From Strigops habroptila (lineage: Eukaryota; Chordata; Aves; Psittaciformes; Psittacidae): a DNA stretch of 64,000 nt. The notes under the pieces were generated by a model, which was not told the DNA's origin, did not search any database, and was given only the letters and a program-made list of their open reading frames with translations. A program made the translations under genes and the position numbers. Positions 40,801-50,440 of this stretch are shown piece by piece. The stretch is from contig NC_044288.2 of NCBI RefSeq assembly GCF_004027225.2, positions 1,518,719 to 1,582,718 on the forward strand. The letters are read 5' to 3'. The stretch's first letter is position 1. Each line of letters begins with the position of its first letter.

Positions 40801-43800
40801 ATAGGATGGTTAAGGTTAGAAAGGACCTTAAGATCATCCAGTTCCAACCCCCTGCCATGGGCAGGGACACCTCACGCTAGACCATGTCACCCAAGGCTCT
40901 GTCCAGCCTGGCCTTGAACACTGCCAGGGATGGGGCAGCCCACAGCTTCTCTGGGCACCCTGTGCCAGCGCCTCAGCACCCTCACAGGGAAGAGCTTCTT
41001 CCTTTTATCTAACCTGAACTTCCCCTGTTTCAGTTTGAACCCATCACCCCTTGTCCTGTCACTACAGTCCCTGAGGAAGAGTCCCTCTCCAGCCTCCTTC
41101 CATACCTGGGCCGGACTCCTGCCCGTAGCTGAGGCCTGACGTGTGCTTGGTGCGCACCCGCAGCGCCTGTGCCCGCTGCTGGCGGGCCATGTCGCAGGTC
41201 TGGTTGGGATGCCAGATCTGCTTGCAGTGGTAGCAGAACTCCGTGTGGCAGCCGTCCCTCTCGCAGGTCAGCTTGGGGCAGCTGGCACAGCCGTAGGCAA
41301 TGACCGCGTACCTGCCGAGGGGAGACACCACGAGAATCAGGGAAAGACAAAGGTATCCAGAGACAGCCCAGGGATGCTGTAACCCAGCCTGCAGCGAGCT
41401 CGCAGGCTTATCCCCCTGCAGCCCACACTGCAGACAGATTCCTGCTCTCTCCAGCCCTGTGCCTTGCACTGCAGGGCCTGAATGCAGTGCTAATGAGGCT
41501 CCTTGGGGCTCACTGACAGCTTTTATACATACAGAGTGCAATATTGAGTTCTCTCCTCAATAATTCTTCTCACTGTCAGTTCACACAGACCAGATCTGTC
41601 TTGCTTGTGTGCCTGGCTAACAGCTCACTGATTCTGATTCAGGCTCCTAGGACAGGCTCACACTGCAATTCCCAGGCATCTCAGCTAAACAAACATACCC
41701 CGGTTCCTTAGGACAGGTACATGGGTGGATGCTACATGCCTCGGAGGAATCTAGGAAAGCTGAGGCTGTCCTGGGCACTTCTATCAACTGAATGATTCTA
41801 AACAAGCAGCACAACAAGGTTTTCCATGCGTCGATACCTCAAGAAGCAAACTCCTGTTCATCACCCCAGAATTTCCTTTTCAAGAGCAGAGAAGGACAAC
41901 GCTCTGCCTCTGGAGCAAGCCAAAAAACTTGAGTAAAACCAACTGAACGTGCAAGAAAGGGAGGCCACGTTCAACCACCTCACTTCTTCCCATAGGAATG
42001 CAGTGCTTCCAGCAGGAAATGTGCTGTGTACACAGCAGTCTAACCAGCACCTCCAACCACTGCGGCAGGAGAGCTGACTTACAGTCACCTACAATGAGGT
42101 TGCTTCCACCGACAGGGGCTGAACTGGGCAACTCCAGAGGTACCTCCCAGCCCTGCAACACCGGGATGGCAAAGGGTGTTTTTGTTGATCATCCTCAGTA
42201 TCTTTGTTAGTGGTCAGCTCTAGATAAGGTTTTATATTTAGAGCCTGCGTAGCTCCAGTTGTGTTGCCTCTTCGCAGAGGCAGCAGCGTGCGAACCGCCG
42301 AATGTGTCACACCACAGTGATTCACATCCCGTGGGAGTTTGAGCAACTTCATCCTGCCAGGGTACAGCATCATCATCACCAGAGAAACAGCATCTCTGCG
42401 CCCAGCGCGGGGCCGGGACGCACGACTACAGCGGCCCCGCCTGCACGTGAAGCTGGGGCTGGAGGAGACACGGGATACAGATGGCCTGAGAGGGTTGGGA
42501 GGAACAAATGTGACCTGCGTGGACCCATAGGCATCTTGTCTAGAGAAGAGCTTTAAAGTCCCTTCCAACCCAAACCATTTCATAATTCTAAGCATCCAGC
42601 GCCTAAAGGGGCTCAGGAAACCTGGAGAGGGGCTTTGGATAAGGGCCTGTAGGGACAGAACAAGGGGAATGGCTTTAACCTGCCAGAGGGGAGATTGAGA
42701 TGAGCTCTGAGGCAGAAGCTCTTCCCTGTGAGGGTGCTGAGGCGCTGGCACAGGGTGCCCAGAGCTGTGGCTGCCCCATCCCTGGCAGTGTTCAAGGCCA
42801 GGTTGGACACAGGGGCTTGGAGCAGCCTGCTCTAGTGGAAGGTGTCCCTGCCTGGGGCAGGGGGTTGGAACTGGCCCCTTCCAACCCAAACCAGGCTGGG
42901 ATTCTAAGAAGATCCCACTAAGCATCCTTACCCTGCTGCCATCATGTGGCCAAAGACCCACCCCTGGCAAAAACCCCGTGATCTGACCAGCTGTGTTGTG
43001 ACACTGCTACTTCAAATCATAACAGCGGGCTAGGAAAGCTCAGTGCAATATATTAAGCAACCCCATGCTCCAAATTACCCCTCACTCAAAATGTAGGGTT
43101 TTTTAAACACTCAAGCAGCAAATGCTATGAGAAATTATAATTGTTACCATTTATCTTTTATTCCTAGAGCTGAAATGACCAATATCATGAACAAGCCCAA
43201 AGCTGGGGGGGAACAAACTGCGTGACTGTCTATTAGGGAAAGAAATAACATGTTCCTCCGTTCAAGGTCAACTAGGAAGAGGCTGTTGAAGCAATGTCCC
43301 TAGGATTAACTGTGGCAGGACCTGGGTGGCCAACGTGTGGCCCTTCTTCATCTGACTCCCAACACATCGCTGAGTGAAACAGCCACTTCCAGGCTCAACC
43401 CCAGCAGAGGAAAAGGGAAACTGACTTCTCCCCATGCAGCAATGACAGCAAGAGTCTTCCCAAGGCCCCTGGAACTGCACAGCTCTGCTGCCAGCCCATT
43501 CCTTGGATGGCCATGAGTTGCCTCCATCCCTCCTCCCGCTGCTCCACGGGAGTCAGAGCTTCAGCAGCCTCATTCACTGAGCTCAGCCTACACAGCTCCG
43601 TTCCTTTAATGGTTCTGTTATTCTCCCAGGCTTCCAAGAGAGCTGCAGTGTGACAAGCACTAGACAGTGATGCCACCTGATTGTAGCAAGGAAAAACAAG
43701 AGCTGCAAACATAGAAAATGATTTGTATTGCAACTGATGGTGCATCAATTGACCGGCGTTTCCATGCCAACACGCACCGGTGTAGTGCTGGTCCTCCTCC

Positions 43801-46560
43801 TCCTCCCCACAGGCTTTCATTTATGAAAGACTGGTACGTGTGGAAGGTGCAGGATGGAAGGTGCAGGATGCTGCGCGTCACGCACCCATCGCCCAGCAGC
43901 CCCTCACTGCCACCAGCCCAGCACTGGGGGACAGGCAGTGCTGAACATCGCCATGCCCCAGCTCCCGCTCCGTAAACCAGCACTACTACGGTGGGAAAGC
44001 CTGGTGTAAATAATTCATACCCTGATTTTACAGAAGCAGGGAGACACAAGCTGGCTGGCAAGAATGAATAGGGTGATTAATTCCTCTCCCTGCCAGAGGG
44101 CTGAATTCCAGCAGCCTTTGTTCAGCGCTACAGACACATCAGCAGCACTGGTCCATGAGAACCGCCTGGTCTCCAACAGCCCCAGGGTCGCTTCTTGCTT
44201 CTGCTGGGCAGCTCAGAGGAGGGTGCCCATGCACATTACTTGGCCAACCAAGGAAGAGGCTTTTGCTACCATGAGGAGCTGTGTGTGACAGCAGTCTGAA
44301 CAAACCCCCTGAAGAAACAGATGAGGCTCAGGCTGGGTGACTGCCCCTGCGCTGGGGCCAGCTCCTTCCAACCAGCCAGCCTGGGTGACGTACCTCGAGC
44401 TTACACCTTATCCTGAGCACAGAGCAATACCACAGCAGCCAAGGAGCCGAGATTCAGTAAGCAGGAACTGGATCTTCCCTAGCCAGCTAACAGCACCGAC
44501 AGCAGGGGCATTCCCTCTGGTACTGCTCCATGGCAGCACAACCTGCTCTATCGCCCTGATCTTATCCCCAGAGCTACTGAAACAACAAGATCCAGCACTC
44601 GATTTTGCTTCTGCAAGGAGCAAAGCTGTTGTTTGCTATTAACACTGCCCTCTGAAGAAGCAAGCCCTTACACAGATGCTCAAAGCAATGGGGAACCTGA
44701 GCCAGGCTGGGTTTGCATAGGAAGGCTATTACACTGCTCTGATTAAATCTTCACAACCCTCCCACCATGCTTTCCATTCTGACTACTAGGTCAGACTTTC
44801 CTTTCATGTTCTTGCTACCCAAATTGCAGTCCAAGCTGAGCTGTAGCTCCACTTCACAGCACTTCTCTAAGTTTCCTGAAAGAAGCCCTTTTCCAGGCAG
44901 CTTTGGCTTATGCTCAAACAGAAACCTAAGAGAGTTCATTTGAAGGAAAAGAGAAGAGAAAATGAAAGCAACACGCAGATCACTATGAAGTCATCAAGCT
45001 TGGTTGGGCTGACTTCTGGACAGGCAGACGTTGCCTCATTTGGGCAATGGGTAATGAGGCAACATCCCTCCTCTGTGCCATGCACTCACATCCTCACTGG
45101 GAAAAAGTGACCGGTTACGGTTCCCTCTTCCCCTCTATGGAAGCTGCAGGGTGTCCCCCTGGCTCACAGCGATACATACAGCCGGGAAACTCCACACTTC
45201 CCATTTGCACAGAAAAAGCAGCTTTCTTTTAAATGAGAGAAACTGTGGCTCAGCTAAAACCCCCTTCAAGTCCTGTTACTCATACCCGGTTTGTCTGTAC
45301 TTCCATAAGCCCCAAGATCAAATCCTGGTGCTCTAGGAGGGAGCAGGTATAGACAGAGTGTTGCTTTGGTACCCAAGGCACATCAGCTGTCCTGGAGACT
45401 GCTGACAAGAGGCACAAGTTATTCCTGGCGAGATTCCAACTGGATACTAGAGGAAAATTTTTCCCAATGAGAACAATCAGCCATTGGAATAATCTCCTCA
45501 GGGAACTGGTGACTCCCCATCACTGGGCACTGTTAAGGTTCGGCTGGACAGGGTGCTGGGACATCCTGTCTAGCTCATGCTTTGTCTAGAAAGCCTGGAC
45601 CTGGTGATCTCTGAGGTCCCTCCAACCTGGGATTCTAGGATACTACAAAGCAACGAGCTCCTGAGTGCAGGCTCTCCACTGGGACTGGATAGGACTAGAG
45701 CTGAGCAGCAGCAGCACCCACTGGGGGCGAGCCAGCCCTCCCTTTGCTGTCCTGGGACCCAGATGGGAATGGGCAGCACCCCGGCAGGACGGCATGTCCC
45801 GGGACCATCCCGGCTGGGATGTGACCCCTAGGATATGCTGGGGACAGCGGATCCCACATCACCACACGACCCAGCACCCAATCAGGGCGGAGGGTGGGTG
45901 TCTGCCTTCCCCACACCGTCCCGGGAGGGGATGGACGGGGCAGCACCGTACGGGGACAGGGACCCCCCGCACTCACCCGCAGTCGGGGGCCGGGCACCAG
46001 CGGCAGTCGGGGTCGGCGGCGAGGCAGCGGCGCAGCATAAACTCCTCGTACTTGGCGACGAGGTGCGGCGAGTCGCGGAGGAGGCGGCGGATGTCGGCGG
46101 GGTTGAGTCGCTCGCTGCACTCGGGGCAGCAGATGTTGACGCGGGACTCGGTGATCTCGATGCGCAGGTACTGCCGCAGGCAGGCCCCGCACGACCGGTG
46201 CGGGCACGACAGCAGGCGCGGGGCGTTCTCCGCCGGCTGCCGCACCAGGCACAGCGGGCACTCCAGCTCCTCCTCGCCGCCGCCCTCTGGGACCACCGGC
46301 GCTTCCTCGGCGGGCGGCGGAGGTGGCGGCGGCGGCGGCGGAGGAGGCGGCGGGACCGGCGGGGCGGCGGGAGGCGGCGGCGGGGCGGCGGGAGGCGGCT
46401 CGGCCTTAGCGCGGCGGCGGCCGCCCGCGGCGGAGGCGGCGGCGGCGGAGAAGACGCTCTGGAAGGAGAGGCGGCGGCGGCGGCCGGGCTTCGGGCACTT
46501 GGCGGCGGCCGAGTGGATGGACGAGGAGCGCGGCGACTCGGAGTCCCGCTCGGAGCCCAT
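34449..46560 (-). CDS. RNF19B: RNF19B (NKLAM), RBR E3 ubiquitin ligase, full gene
   Basis: A RING-between-RING E3 ligase of intracellular membranes; in mammals it is induced in NK cells and macrophages, is needed for full NK killing, and acts on targets such as UCKL1. Nine exons join in phase to 708 residues (human 732). Layout: Ser/Arg-rich N-terminus; proline-rich tract (about 55-83); RING1 (C101, C104, C119, H121, C124, C127, C145, C148); IBR (about 186-235); RING2 with the expected catalytic Cys285 in the GSCNHMTC motif; two hydrophobic segments (about 330-362 and 384-424); long cytosolic acidic tail ending EARV. The start ATG (46558-46560) has an ideal Kozak context, GCCGCCATGG. An in-frame open stretch extends upstream to a GTG, but no ATG is there. 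Human RNF19B has an alanine-rich segment where this one has prolines. Confidence 0.97.
35357..35488 (-). CDS. RNF19B: RNF19B exon 8
   Basis: Acceptor TTCCTGCAG|GCTGGA, donor GACAG|GTAGGA, 132 nt. It encodes [20 protein letters not shown] and ...[12 protein letters not shown], part of the cytosolic tail; one substitution pair relative to human (SV for TA). Confidence 0.96.
35489..36550 (-). other. RNF19B: RNF19B intron 7
   Basis: 1.06 kb intron carrying one CR1 copy (36139-36413) that lies antisense to the gene. Nothing else was recognised. Confidence 0.85.
36139..36413 (+). mobile_element. CR1 LINE 3' fragment in RNF19B intron 7
   Basis: About 275 bp. It starts near GGCCTGTAGGGGCAGGACAAG and ends CCTTCCAACCCAAATCATCC with a CTATGAA tail. 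Oriented opposite to RNF19B. Confidence 0.93.
36551..36758 (-). CDS. RNF19B: RNF19B exon 7
   Basis: Acceptor CTTCCCGCAG|TGGCTG, donor CAGCAG|GTAACT, 208 nt. It encodes [20 protein letters not shown] and a Ser/Gly-rich region ending GKGKYS. Strongly conserved in the family. Confidence 0.96.
37073..37213 (-). CDS. RNF19B: RNF19B exon 6
   Basis: Acceptor CCTCTGCAG|GTATTG, donor CACAG|GTAATG, 141 nt. It encodes [20 protein letters not shown] (end of the second membrane segment) and [20 protein letters not shown] after it. Confidence 0.96.
37710..37824 (-). CDS. RNF19B: RNF19B exon 5
   Basis: Acceptor TTCTGTCAG|ATCCAC, donor GTTG|GTGAGT, 115 nt. It encodes a basic loop [16 protein letters not shown], then [20 protein letters not shown] beginning the second membrane segment. 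Confidence 0.96.
37825..38473 (-). other. RNF19B: RNF19B intron 4
   Basis: 649-bp intron; no repeat or other gene was recognised. Confidence 0.85.
38474..38636 (-). CDS. RNF19B: RNF19B exon 4
   Basis: Acceptor TTCCGTTAAG|CCCCTC, donor GGAAG|GTAGGT, 163 nt. It encodes the end of RING2 and the first membrane segment: [20 protein letters not shown] then [13 protein letters not shown]. Confidence 0.96.
39051..39195 (-). CDS. RNF19B: RNF19B exon 3
   Basis: Acceptor CCCCACAG|CTGATG, donor CTCAG|GTGAGG, 145 nt. It encodes RING2: CPRC at 270-273, DGSCNHMTC with the expected catalytic Cys285, then [12 protein letters not shown] zinc ligands. Confidence 0.97.
39196..41105 (-). other. RNF19B: RNF19B intron 2
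   Basis: 1.9 kb intron. Its 5' end is a CR1 copy in gene-sense orientation (40796-41099) that starts about 6 nt from the donor; the remainder shows nothing recognised. Confidence 0.85.
40796..41099 (-). mobile_element. CR1 LINE 3' fragment abutting RNF19B exon 2 donor
   Basis: About 305 bp in the same orientation as RNF19B. Tail GAATCATAGGATGGTTAAGG lies at the low-coordinate end. The 5' truncation point (AGTCCCTCTCCAGCCTCCTT on the + strand) lies about 6 nt from the exon 2 splice donor. Similarity to the copies at 50121 and 54939 stops at about 41099. Confidence 0.93.
41106..41311 (-). CDS. RNF19B: RNF19B exon 2
   Basis: Acceptor CCTCGGCAG|GTACGC, donor CCCAG|GTATGG, 206 nt. It encodes [20 protein letters not shown], then [16 protein letters not shown] of the IBR domain and the linker ...[11 protein letters not shown]. 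The first six intron bases (GTATGG) are followed by CR1 sequence. Confidence 0.97.
42545..42592 (+). mobile_element. CR1 LINE tail, short fragment
   Basis: About 48 bp with GAGCTTTAAAGTCCCTTCCA and CCCAAACCATTTCATAATTC, i.e. the last CR1 bases and a decayed tail. It is followed within 10 bp by another CR1 copy in the same orientation. Confidence 0.8.
42599..42907 (+). mobile_element. CR1 LINE 3' fragment in RNF19B intron 1
   Basis: About 310 bp. It runs from GCGCCTAAAGGGGCTCAGGA to CCTTCCAACCCAAACCAGGC and a decayed tail. Very similar to the 791-1402 copy. Antisense to RNF19B. Confidence 0.93.
45425..45642 (+). mobile_element. Older CR1-type LINE 3' fragment
   Basis: About 215 bp with the shape of an older CR1 subfamily: CCATTGGAATAATCTCCTCAG, then GACTCCCCATCACTGGG, GGCTGGACAGGGTGCTGGG, GTCCCTCCAACCTGGGATTC. 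It differs clearly from the other CR1 copies here. The subfamily cannot be assigned without a repeat library. Confidence 0.7.
45977..46560 (-). CDS. RNF19B: RNF19B exon 1 (coding part)
   Basis: ATG at 46558-46560 in GCCGCCATGG; donor TGCGG|GTGAGT. It gives 194 full codons and 2 nt. It starts [20 protein letters not shown], then a basic stretch, an Ala/Pro tract with 14 consecutive prolines (70-83), RING1 from CPLC at 101-104 to CPEC at 145-148, and the first IBR cysteines in [13 protein letters not shown]. It is extremely GC-rich, so all antisense frames are open by chance. Confidence 0.96.
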
Positions 46561-46589
46561 GGCGGCGGCTGACACTCAGCGGTGTCCTG

Positions 46590-46748
46590 TCACGGCGAGG
46601 GTCGCTCCGATGACTCCGGCTCCCGGCGGGCGCTGCCTCCGCCGCTCTGCAACGACAACGGCCGCGGAGCCGAGTGAGCACTCAGTGAGCGCCGCGCCCG
46701 CCCCGCCCCGGCCCGCCCCTCACCGGGCGCGGCCGCCGCCGCCGCCAT
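46590..46748 (-). CDS. Upstream ORF in the RNF19B leader (52 codons)
   Basis: An ATG at 46746-46748, inside the YY1-like element, has a strong context (AAAATGG: A at -3, G at +4). It opens a 52-residue frame beginning MAAAAAAPGEGRAGAGRARR. The frame stops 29 nt before the RNF19B start codon. It is translated only if the transcription start lies upstream of 46748. The composition is what a CpG island gives by chance, so a peptide function is not claimed. Confidence 0.4.
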   Translation of the reverse strand: MAAAAAAPGEGRAGAGRARRSLSAHSAPRPLSLQSGGGSARREPESSERPSP

Positions 46749-46871
46749 TTTGGTTGCTGGCAGCGCCCCGGGGCAGGCCTGAGCGCCGCGGGCCCCGGGG
46801 CAGCGGCGGCTCTGCCCGGCCCCCGGTCCCCGTCCCGCGGCAGCGGCGTGGGGCAGCAAGTAATGCTGTTC

Positions 46872-47130
46872 CCTTCAGTGCCCTGGCTCCCTTCAGTGCT
46901 CTCGGCCCGCCATCCCTCAGCATCCCGGCTCCCCTCAGCATCCCTGGTTCCCCTTAGCATCCTGGTTCCCCTCCGCATCCTGCCATCCCTCAGTATCCCG
47001 GCTCTCCTCAGCATCCTGCCATCCTTCAGCATCCCGGCTCTCCTCAGCATCCTGCCATCCCTCAATATCCCGGCTCTCCTCAGCATCCTGTCTCCCCTCA
47101 GCATCCCGGCTCCCCTCAGCATTCCCACTC
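46872..47130. repeat. 18/36-bp minisatellite upstream of RNF19B
   Basis: Tandem array built on an about 18-bp unit like CAGCATCCCGGCTCCCCT, with a 36-bp higher-order unit repeated three times in exact register (46975-47010, 47011-47046, 47047-47082). Flanking half units are degenerate. It lies about 310 bp upstream of the RNF19B start codon. Confidence 0.92.
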
Positions 47131-50120
47131 TCCGAAGCTTCCTCCATTCCCATCCCATCCCAGGCACTAATAGCGGGTTGTGAAGGAGCCTGCCCCTCTT
47201 ACAAGGACCAGTGGAGGGCTGTTCCCCAGGGGCAGTTTGCTTTTAAATGTGTTTTCTGTTGGAGAGTGGGGTCTATAACCACAGGAGTCCCCCCTAAATC
47301 CATTCATCCCTCTGGGGCATCCTGTCCCTTCATGTGTGGCTCTGCTTTTATAACATTTGTGAAGGTTTACTCGCCCAGGAATGCTTCCTGGTGCAGGTTT
47401 AGGCTCTTTCATCCAGAGGCACTGACACTACAACCCACATTCTTCGTGCACTCATGCAGAGATGTCAAAGCCTCTGTTTCCCTGCAGGGCTCCCCCATGC
47501 CCGCGGGGGTCTGTCAGCCCCGGCTCACATCAGCAAACAGGACAACGCTGCTGCTTATTGTGCCGGGGAGGCGAAGCAGAAAGCTCTGCTGTGCCTGTGA
47601 AGTGCGTGTTAAACCGGCACAGAAGGGGTTGCTTTCCCTGTCAACTGCCGACTTCTGACAGCACAGGCTGTAGTTACCATGATTCAGGTGACAAGTGTGG
47701 CTTCATCACTGTCTCCCAACTACCGCCATTCCTGAACTCATTTCAGCAAAGCCTATTTGCACAGTTATTACCAGGCTCCTTCCTGGCTGCTTTCAGTGCC
47801 TCTGGGATGGAGAACAAGGTTTAGGGAACCAAACCCAGGCTGACAGACAGAAGCACCAGGGTTTTGATGCTGCCTGACTTGCTGCAGGCAAAGACCCCAT
47901 GCCTGTCTACAGCAGGGATAATGATGATGCTTCTCTATTTGAGGGACGGCAATGAAGGCACAGAGGGAGTAAATCACCTGGATAGGAGCACACAAATGAA
48001 GCTTCCTGCTCTCCCAGTCCCTTTCAGCTCTCCTGTTACCTTCCCTGTCCTTTTCTTCACTGTGCCTGTCACGCACCCTCACTTGGTGCTCATCCCAAGG
48101 TGTCTGCTGCTCCCAAGTCCCTCCGTAGAGCTTATGTTCCCCAGACATTTATCAGCTCTCCCTCACTTCTGCTGTGCTCCAGCATTCCTGCAGCAATACA
48201 CATGGCTCTGGCCCAGCTGGAAGTTTTGGATTGGCCTCAGAGTGTTAAATTCCCACCTGGGATAAAAGCCCTGTTACTACCAAGCTAATTGAGCAAGAGA
48301 GCCAAACAGTTCTGCTCCAGGAGAGGCAGGGATGCTACAAGGATGCTTGTGGAGCAGGGTGAGCTGCTGAGCTCTGGTCCCTGGCAGGTGTGGGCAGGCA
48401 TGAAGGTGCCCAGCATTTCTCTGATCCTTGTGATGTGGAGCTTTTGGAGTTGAAAGGATCCTCTCCCCATGCCACTGGGGGGAAAGGAAGGCCAGAGAAA
48501 GAAAGGAGAGATGTTGTACTGGTGTGAAACAAGACTATATTGAAATGAGCTCTTCCTGTCTGAGATGAGTCAGGTATAAGGCATCGTCAAATGGCTGTTG
48601 CTGCCCATCTGCAGCAGAGCCTGTTTTGGTTTGATGACTTCAGTAGAAAAATCACACTCCTGACTGAAACAGAGAACCCTGAGTAGGGTTTGTGTGTGGG
48701 ACGGGTCTCCCAGACAGTGCTCTGACAGCTCAGCCCCACGTCCTTTGCAGCGCAAGAGCACAGACTGTAACTAATTGTGGGAAGGTTTCGTCTCCAAAGC
48801 TAATGCGAGACAGGCCTGAATTACCAGCAGTGCAGACACAAACAGCGAGACAGAGAGCAAAACCAGCTGGAGTCCTGGGAAAGGCACCGGCTTGCGACGT
48901 GCTCACGGGGCAGAAATGACTCTTCATTCCCTTAGATGAGGAATCATGACACAAACAGGGCTGGGGGAGGCCGGGGAAAATCCGAGGGGCTCATGCTGCC
49001 TTCAGAGCCATTCCCTGCTCCGGAGCTGCGCACATCTCTTGGCAGTCTTTATATGTTTTGAGGGAATTCAGTGCTTTCCCGGAGCTCAGAGATACAGCCT
49101 CCTGCTTGTCCTGCCCCCATCGTGGTGCACACATACCATCTACCTGAAAACACGTTCTCCGTGGCTGAGGTGTTTCATCCGTGGCGAGTTTCCATAGCCC
49201 TTGCCAGGAGCAGAGGCTCCTGCTCAGCACGTTCCTGACTGGGGAGCAGTTTGAACCCAGGAGTTTGTTTTGATTCAAACTTGGGGGGGGAAAAACCAAC
49301 CAACCAACCAGGCAGGACTTGGGGCTGGGAAGGAGAGGGCACGGAAATAGGCTGCCAGGCAGGGAAAAGCCACTGGATTGGGAGTGAGATCAGCTCAGCC
49401 CCTCCCCGGGGCTGCAGGGAAAAGGTCACCAGTCACCAGTCACCAGCCACCAGTCACCAGTCACCAGTCTGACCCTTTAACTGAGGGTATTTGAAAGATA
49501 ACAAAACCAGAAAGAAAAACAGAAAGGAGGAGGGAGGGAATTCAAATGCTTCAGTGCCCTGCTCCACAAACCCCAGCTCCCGTAGGCAGATCAGCTCTTG
49601 CTTATGCTGGCAGAAAGCTGGAAGGCTGCTGACTTCCAACCCCGCTGCTCAAATCCGGGCAGGGTTTGGTCCAGGCGACTTTTAAAGCTGCCTGAAAACA
49701 CCAAATCTCCGAGGAAAGCTTCCTGGGCTTGGTCCAACCTGCTCTGCCCGGCTGGAGCAGCCACGAGGCTGGGATGGGCTGAGCCTGCTTTCGGGAGGCA
49801 CGGGGCTGTTTTCCAGAGAAATACCTCCATCACCCACAGCCCAAGCCCCCCCGCAAAGCAGAGTGACAGCTCTGTCGCCAGCTTCATGGAGGAAGAGCCT
49901 CTGGTGAGGTAATGAAAATCCCCCTTTGGTAATTCAGAGAGTGAAAGCAGAGGCTGGCTGCCGGGAAGGGCTTGTGAAACTCCCTGCGCGCACTGGCAGG
50001 ATTTGCATGGAGGAACTGGGGTGTGCCGAGGCTGGGAATATTGCGGTGGCAGGCAGTGAAATCGAAACCCCAGCTCCTACCATGTCCCCTTTGCCTGTCC
50101 CCTCCTTTCCTGGTTACCTG
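47131..50120. other. Intergenic sequence, no gene recognised
   Basis: Three kb upstream of RNF19B. Apart from a CAAC run near 49294-49312 and a heptamer array (49424-49469), no repeat family, exon or RNA gene was recognised. Confidence 0.6.
49424..49469. repeat. Heptamer tandem repeat
   Basis: Six and a half copies of a 7-bp unit (CACCAGT), one with a T-to-C change. A simple tandem repeat in intergenic DNA. Confidence 0.93.
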
Positions 50121-50440
50121 ATCATAGAATCATAGAACCACAGACTGGTTTGGGTTGGAAAGGACCTTTAGATCATGCAGTTCCAACCCCCTGCCATGGG
50201 CAGGGACACCTCACACTAGACCATGTCGCCCAAGGCTCTGTCCAGCCTTGCCCTGAACGCTGCCAGGGATGGGGCATTTATCACTTCTCTGGGCACCCTG
50301 TGCCAGCGCCTCAGCACCCTCACAGGAAAGAACTTCTTCCTTATATCTAACCTGAACTTCCCCTGTTTCAGTTTGAACCCATCACCCCTTGTCCTATCAC
50401 TACAGTCCCTGACAAAGAGTCCCTCTCCAGCATCCTCCTA
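50121..50440 (-). mobile_element. CR1 LINE 3' fragment
   Basis: About 320 bp on the - strand. It starts with the tail ATCATAGAATCATAGAACCA and ends near GTCCCTCTCCAGCATCCTCC. Complete 3' end, 5'-truncated at nearly the same place as the 40796-41099 copy. Confidence 0.93.

Larger units (their letters stand above)
41312..45976 (-). other. RNF19B: RNF19B intron 1
   Basis: 4.7 kb, the largest RNF19B intron. It contains two adjacent CR1 pieces (42545-42592 and 42599-42907), one older CR1-type copy (45425-45642) and otherwise unrecognised sequence. All of these are antisense to the gene. Confidence 0.85.
45960..46860 (-). promoter_or_regulatory. RNF19B: CpG island promoter of RNF19B
   Basis: A dense CpG block covers RNF19B exon 1 and about 300 bp upstream. 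It contains GC boxes (CCGCCCCGCC type near 46700) and, in gene orientation, AAAATGGCGGC (46741-46751), a YY1-type element often found just downstream of transcription starts. No TATA box was seen. The exact start site is not determinable. Confidence 0.8.

Noticed and set aside
42089-42970. 293-codon - strand open frame in RNF19B intron 1
   Set aside because: Most of it is the antisense of two CR1 fragments; the same peptide pieces recur at other CR1 copies in the window.
46561-46575. Five-codon N-terminal extension of RNF19B to 46575
   Set aside because: The extension begins with GTG. The ATG at 46558-46560 has an ideal Kozak context and matches the conserved MGSE start.
45665-46957. 430-codon + strand open frame antisense to RNF19B exon 1
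   Set aside because: It runs through the CpG island and triplet-rich antisense of RNF19B exon 1 and the minisatellite. Its composition explains the lack of stops, and no known protein similarity was recognised.
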